From Rhyzopertha dominica (lineage: Eukaryota; Arthropoda; Insecta; Coleoptera; Bostrichidae): DNA of 64,000 nt. The DNA lies in NCBI GenBank assembly GCA_025024175.1, contig QCXZ01000001.1, forward strand, positions 15,066,001 through 15,130,000. The letters run 5' to 3'. The stretch's first letter is position 1. Every line of letters begins with the position of its first letter. The position numbers and the translations under genes are program-made. Under the pieces are notes generated by a model. That model made no database searches, was not told where the DNA came from, and saw only the letters and a list, made by a program, of their open reading frames with translations. Positions 58,528 to 64,000 of this stretch are shown here, in pieces.

Positions 58528-59675
58528 TTGGGTAAAATAGAATTGACATTTAATGAAAAGTATAGTAGGTATATTGTTTATTATCCACTGGCAATGACCG
58601 AACTGCTTGACTATCAGTTGATAAGAAACTTTTACTGGCAATACTTGTTTACTAATGAATATCTTGTTAGAGACAAGAAAATCTACCACATTCACGTAGA
58701 AAAAAACATTGAAGCCTTGAGACACAGTTTGAAGAGAAAAGGTGTAGATGATATTTGTGACAAGCCGGCAAATATAATAAATTAGGGAACTGCTCAGTGT
58801 TCTTTTTGGAAACAATCAACATAAAAGATATTTATAAAATCCGGAAATGTTTACATAGTAAGCGGAGGTCCCTTTTTCTAAAGCTACCAACCAACACTAT
58901 AGAGACTCAACGAACAATTGATACCATGAATATTATTACATTTAAAAGGACCAATTTTGGCTACAAAAAACAGTATTGTAATATTTTCGTGTTTTTGGAT
59001 ATTTTACGTTCCCTTTCCACACTATATACTAATGGCACATTTGACTGCGCCAAAGCATTTTTTTTGCAAATGTTTACTCAACATATTGTAAAAGATGGGC
59101 ATTATGTACCTTTAGATTTTTGTTTGTTATCTAATAAATGCAACGATAGTATTTAAAAACATTACAAATAGTAAAAGAAGAGTGTTCATTACTGGGACTT
59201 ACTTTTGAGCCCAATTAAATAGTTGTTGACTTTGAAGAAGCAATTCATTCTGCTGTTAGGGATATGTGGCCCCTGGTGACAGTAATTGGTTGCCGGTGTC
59301 ATTTATCATGGTCGTGAACCCGAAAAATCGAAAAGTTAGGTTTAATATCTGAATTCAAAAACCCAAATTCCAAAGTCGGTCAGTTACTACATTGGACATT
59401 TGGTTTAACATTTCTAGAACCAAAACATGTAGGTGACTGCTTCGCTTTTAATACTATCTCCGAAAATACTAATAATAGTCAACTCACTGCATTATTGGAA
59501 CTTTATGGAAAATCATATAGACGAATTTGCTCGTATTCTAATTAGCATTTGGGCTTGTGCTTCTGCCACTTCGGATAGAACTATCAATTGTTGCAAGTTG
59601 CACTACCAGTCCCACGCTAGCATTTTACAATTTCTTCATATTTTGAAACAAAATCAGATGAATGTTTACGTATAA
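58528..59675 (+). pseudogene. MULE/FLYWCH-type transposase-like gene, decayed
   Basis: Three plus-strand frames form one protein. 58528-58785 ends with KIYHIHVEKN (the closing H-x-H of a FLYWCH-like zinc finger) and LRHSLKRKGVDDICDKPANI. After a TAG (58783-58785) and a frame change, 58797-59156 gives LPTNTIETQRTIDTMNIITF, LYTNGTFDCAKAFFLQMFTQ and HYVPLDFCLLSNK. After another shift near 59153 follow LKTLQIVKEECSLLGLTFEP, a TAA (59216-59218) and VVDFEEAIHSAVRDMWPLVT; 59433-59675 holds the C-terminal ISIWACASATSDRTINCC and SILQFLHILKQNQMNVYV. These are the MULE transposase-fold blocks. The first catalytic Asp (D-G-T-F) is Asn (NGTF, 59031-59042); the second (VVDFE, 59228-59230) remains. It could be a transposon or a duplicate of a domesticated gene. 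Confidence 0.75.
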
Positions 59676-61214
59676 TTTACTTCAAATAACTTCCAACAAA
59701 GAATATAAACAACGTCTAATGTTTTTTCAGGACATAATACTCGTATAAAAATATAGAAAAGGCCAAGTTAATACCAACTTCACTTCAGCTTCCTTTCATT
59801 ACAGCAAATATGGGTAGATAACTACTTTTTAATGTAATAATTGTTTTATATTGTATTTTGTAATAATATTATTGGTAGATAACTTTTCTATGTAAATAAA
59901 TGCTAATATGATTGTATCCGTTTTATTTACAATTATTATCAAAAATTACATTTTTATTAGAAAATTAAGAATACAATTTCTTTGGAAATACGAATATGAA
60001 CATTATCAAACTCTTTTATTTACTCTTAAATGGAAATAACGGAACTAAGATGATCTACTGCCCTCACTGTTTCGCGATACAAGTCGCCCAGGAAAGAATT
60101 TTAATAAAATTACCGTAGATATGTGAGATAGATGCACCATTTTATTGAAAGAATAAGTTTTGGTGAATCTCTCTGCCTAAGTGCCGGACCTCACCTGGGC
60201 AAAGGTTTTCATGCAAGCATGGACACATAGCGTTTAAGCAATTAGCAATTAAGTTTTCGTTAATCCAACTAAAATTGAGAACTTATTTGTTCGTTTAAAT
60301 GATTTAAAAATATTATTTAATAATATTTAATTACTTTAGAGGACTGCTAATCTTGCAATTGCTTTTATCTGGATAGAGATTTCCTATTTATCTTTTGTTT
60401 TTAATAGAGTTGACCCTAATTTATTACACTTACTATTACTTTAACAGTGGAAAGAACGATTCTCATCGCAAGTAAGTTATGTAATGCTCTTGTAAAAAGC
60501 GCAATAAATAACTAGCAGCGGATGTTACACCTTACACATTAACTTTTAACCTTCATATTGGGATTAAGAATTAATAACACAGCAAAACCCAAACAAAATT
60601 TATTTGATCACAAAGTAGTAGTGGTAGTTTCATAAATCTCACAATCTTTATTACAACCTATACTGTTTCCATGCACATCAATTTACTTCTAGCCTACACT
60701 AACAGAGGTTAAATATACTCCGCCAAACCTACAGTTAATGCTGTTACGCTATTCCGCTCTATCAATCACATTTGGAAAGCACATAAATTTCCCTTCGCCA
60801 TTTATCAGAATCTAATACGAACTATAACTTGTAGATGAAACTCTCAGGTGTGGAAACATCACATGCGCTGTATATGCTAAGATAAAGCATTCTAGGAGTA
60901 CTAAAAATTCATTGCGTTGGATTATATGAGATGCTACAGCCGGACGAAGGTGACGCGAACCATCGTAGGTTTGGATTGCGATATGCATAATACCTGCCAG
61001 TTTATATCAATAATATTTTATAGGGGGTTAAGTTCATATAACATATAACTCTATGACTTTGTCGTGGTGAAATACAACTTTTAGCTTTATGAGATTGCTG
61101 AAGGTTCTGAATATATGTATTTGCGTCACTCTATTTCTTTAGTATGCTAAAAGTGCGTTCGATCGCTTCGATCATACCTTATTTTCGTGCAAGCTTTCTA
61201 AATTTTGATTATTC
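59676..61214. other. No recognisable gene
   Basis: AT-rich; nothing recognised. Confidence 0.45.
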
Positions 61215-61706
61215 CCCTCGTTGCTAATGCTTTTTTATCTCACTTAACAGAATACCGCGGGTACAGTTCCGCTTCCTTTAGTGTTACATCTGGAGTCCTT
61301 CAGGGCTAATATTAAAGCCCTTACTCTATTACTCGTTATGATATGTGTTAATGATATCTTGTGGAATGTTAATATTCATTGTTTACTGTATGCTGACAAC
61401 TTAAAGCTGCTTGATTCTTAGTTCCTTGAAGACTTACCTGTACGTCAGCTTCAGAGTGATCTGAAACTAACTGAAAATTGGTGCTTTATTAATGTATTGC
61501 CGATGAATGTGGAAAATTGTTTTGCATATTTACATTTAAGGTTTGTAAGCTATTTGATTATCGCTTAGGTGACAGCAAGTTGTCCGGCCTTTACACTATA
61601 AGGAATCTTGGCGTAATTTTTGACAAACGTCTGAGTTTTGACTCCCATGCCAGAGTATTTCACACATGTGCATTGAAAACTGGAATCTTGTTCCGTCGTG
61701 TGTAAA
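61215..61706 (+). pseudogene. Jockey-like LINE RT relic (palm to thumb)
   Basis: Plus-strand translation reads FLSHLTEYRGYSSASFSVTS, then GVLQG with a stop (the G-V-P-Q-G-S block), VNDILWNVNIHCLLYADNLK (YADD is YADN at 61389-61400), VRQLQSDLKLTENWC, INVLPMNVENC, and after a one-base shift KLFDYRLGDSKLSGLY and NLGVIFDKRLSFDSHA. Block order and spacing are normal over 490 bases. The second catalytic Asp is lost, and there are stops and two frame changes. Upstream fingers and the downstream C-terminus are absent. Confidence 0.8.
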
Positions 61707-61726
61707 TAATCTAGAACGTGCTCATT

Positions 61727-61762
61727 GTGAATAGCAGGGTGAATAGCAGGGTGAATAGCACA
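61727..61762. repeat. Three 12-bp tandem units (GTGAATAGCAGG)
   Basis: Two exact units and a third ending in CACA. A small local duplication just after the LINE relic. Confidence 0.85.
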
Positions 61763-64000
61763 TAGGTTAACATTAATCTGATTAATTTTCTCTAGTAGAC
61801 TTTGTGTGCAGCAAATAAAATTTGTTGGCAACAAATTGGACTTTTTCCCTTATAATATTCATCAAAATATCTAGCCAACAATGCGAAGTAGGATTAGTTG
61901 GCAATAAAATGCAAATTAAAGAATCCTCGATTCGTCCTCCTCTTCAAAACAGATATTGCTACATAAATGGATTTAGGATGTAAGGACCAGCAGGTAGAAA
62001 TAGAAATTTGTACTTTATTACCGGCTAATACCCCACCCCGCACTGTTGGCAGGAATTCCAACTTAAGTCATGCAGAATTCACTATTTCTGTTGGACGGCA
62101 GTATATGTCTTACTTGTCAATTTTAATTGCTTTCTACATAAGTATTTTCTACGTTTGAATGTTGCAAACAAATACACACATAAATAAAGAAATTTTGTGT
62201 TAAGTGGTGGGGAATGAATGTGTATGGAAACAGGAGTTTACGTTTAATGGAACTTCTAAACACGCTTCCATTTCCAAATGGGTAGACCTGATGTTTCTTA
62301 CAAAAGCCATTAAGTTGTGTACGATTGGGGAAAAAGAAAACGAAAAAAATTTAAGAGATTAATCAGCCCCACGGAATTCGATCACTACTACAAGAATAAA
62401 TGTAATTACTAGTATATACGGTAATGCTCAATACTACAGTAACAGCATGTCATTTAGACATGGTGTTGACTTTCATGCTATACTACATGTTTTAACGTGA
62501 TTGGTTGGTGAAAATATATATAAAAAATATAGATAACCCTTCTATCAATAATGAATATATGTTTTTTTAGATATATGTATGGTTTCTTCTTGTATATTTT
62601 AACTACGACATATTTGAGTAAGCATTGTATTTCTCCAGTATATTAATTTTATGTATTTTATATATTTATATTTATTATAAATATTTACTACTGACGAGAT
62701 CCCGTCAATCTGAGGAACATACGCACGTTATAACAACAAATTGACCGTGACAATTCCACCACAAAGCGTTTACAGTTGGTTGCACTAACCACCAATTACA
62801 ACTGACGGTCGTCTTCGCATCGCCACTTCTCAAGGATTCGTCCAGCGCTATTAAGCGGTTGCGTATATCAATGTTCACGTCAAAAAATCTAAAAGGGAAT
62901 TTATTCATGGAGAAAAAATCCGTCATTCTGATGACAGCGTATCGGATTGCGTATCACGTAAACCAAATTATTTTTAAGTCGTCAGTCCTTATAATGTTTC
63001 TCCAGTCTCCACACGTAGGTTAAACGCAGCTCATAAATTTTTATGGCTACATTTTTTTGACTGTCATAATGGCGATTCATCTTTAACAGGGGATTAATTT
63101 TATTCGCCAGGTGTTTGGCGTGAGGCCGCATCCTTCGTGCTGAGCGGTAGTAAAGGTTATATGATAAGCCCCGTTCACACCATTAGTCTATAATTAAGTG
63201 AGACAAAAGGTATCTACGGCACGTGCACCCAAAAATCTCTTAACAGGTTCACACGGGTCCGAAATTAAATGACTAATGACGATGAGCCTGCGGGAGCAGC
63301 AAAATTAGTAATGTAATTAGGGTTTCACTATTGTGCTCTGTTTAAAAGGGATATATTACGATTTAAAAATTTGCAATAAATATCTTACCATACTTACTTG
63401 ACCTACAGAACATTTTAAGAGGGGATTTAAGACTCACGTCTTATAGAATTTAATAACTGAAGTATCATATTTTCCAGCGGATTACCTATTCTCTTTTCTT
63501 TAGCTTCGTTTCCGAGACTCCTCAAAATACTAATATTACTGAAGATTATATGATATTGGGGTAAAAAATTATCTCGAAGAAATTGTTTCACTACTAAAAA
63601 GAGTTATTTTAATATTATTTATTTAAGATTAGCAACTTAGTACCTAGGTAAGTATCTTTTCATTTTAAAAATAGCAGACTATTTCATGTTGTTAGGTTCT
63701 TAGCTGTTTGCTAATAAAATGTTTTATAATATAAATTTAACAAAAATACTCATAATTAAGGCGAATCCGATATCTTTAATAATAAATACAAAATCTGTTT
63801 TTGTGTTCGCATAGGTATACCGCAGTCTCATAGTAAAATCTGTCATATCATGGAAGGCCAAATTCTGTATCAATCTGTGAATTACTGATTACAGAATACT
63901 ATGCAGTTTAGAAGGCTATATCTTAATTAAAGTAAAATAGCAAAAAAGGCAGAAGCCGAAATGTTCACAGTGTATTTTAATAACGCAGGAGGAAATACAT
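61763..64000. other. No recognisable gene; one weak inverted repeat
   Basis: The minus-strand frame 62705-62926 (73 codons) lies in a GC-richer patch and includes NALWWNCHGQFVVI, but I recognise no family. At 63182-63290 CATTAGTC.ATAATTAA and AAATTAAATGACTAATGACG form a weak inverted pair, possibly an eroded MITE. Confidence 0.4.

Noticed and set aside
58369..58815. 148-codon minus-strand frame
   Set aside because: It is the opposite strand of the MULE-type relic, whose plus-strand reading has recognisable blocks.
1..64000. CRISPR arrays, bacterial operons, rRNA genes, LTR retrotransposons or viral integrations
   Set aside because: No spaced identical repeats, no operon-like frames, and no rRNA, protease-integrase or capsid signatures were seen.

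Overview
The window looks like non-coding (intergenic or intronic) DNA from an animal, most probably an insect. It is AT-rich, has no operons or long open frames, carries many simple repeats and single ambiguous bases, and is full of decayed eukaryotic transposable elements. These include Jockey/CR1-like and RTE-like non-LTR retrotransposons, hAT, mariner/Tc1-type and MULE-like DNA transposons, a tRNA-derived SINE and several inverted-repeat elements. I found no intact host protein gene. The longest open frames are pieces of dead transposons.

Layout. 0-5 kb: a small hairpin element (1.63 kb) and a 241-bp structured repeat (2.56 kb) whose minus strand carries a complete hammerhead ribozyme core. 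5-11 kb: a helix-turn-helix-like fragment and two minus-strand LINE fragments, one ending in an (AAT)n tail. 11-18 kb: inverted-repeat elements at 11.6-13.2, 15.99-16.82 and 17.58-17.72 kb. 19.5-22.6 kb: a short plus-strand RT relic next to the largest element, a minus-strand LINE with endonuclease and RT remnants. 24 kb: a long foldback. 27-28.3 kb and 34.5-35.3 kb: two copies of one LINE family with matching 3' ends. 28.76 kb: a tRNA-like SINE head. 31.3 kb: another RT fragment. 32.1-33.3 kb: an element with long inverted repeats. 42-43.6 kb: an RTE-like relic. 45.5, 49.4 and 61.2 kb: more RT relics. 50.4 kb and 57.3 kb: two different mariner/DDE transposase relics. 50.87 kb: a second copy of the hammerhead repeat. 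53.8 kb: a hAT fragment fused to a TATCGAAG minisatellite. 58.5-59.7 kb: a MULE/FLYWCH-type transposase relic whose first catalytic Asp is changed.

The most interesting observation is the pair of 240-bp repeats at 2561-2801 and 50874-51110. On the minus strand both have the invariant hammerhead elements (CUGAUGA, GAAA and a UH cleavage position) in the right order. They also have a three-stem fold, a long closing stem and a compensatory base-pair change in stem II between the two copies. This is what a family of self-cleaving, retrozyme-like or Penelope-associated repeats would look like.

The genes here do not work together as a pathway. They are independent insertions at different stages of decay. 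All family assignments come from reading motifs by eye; no database search was run.
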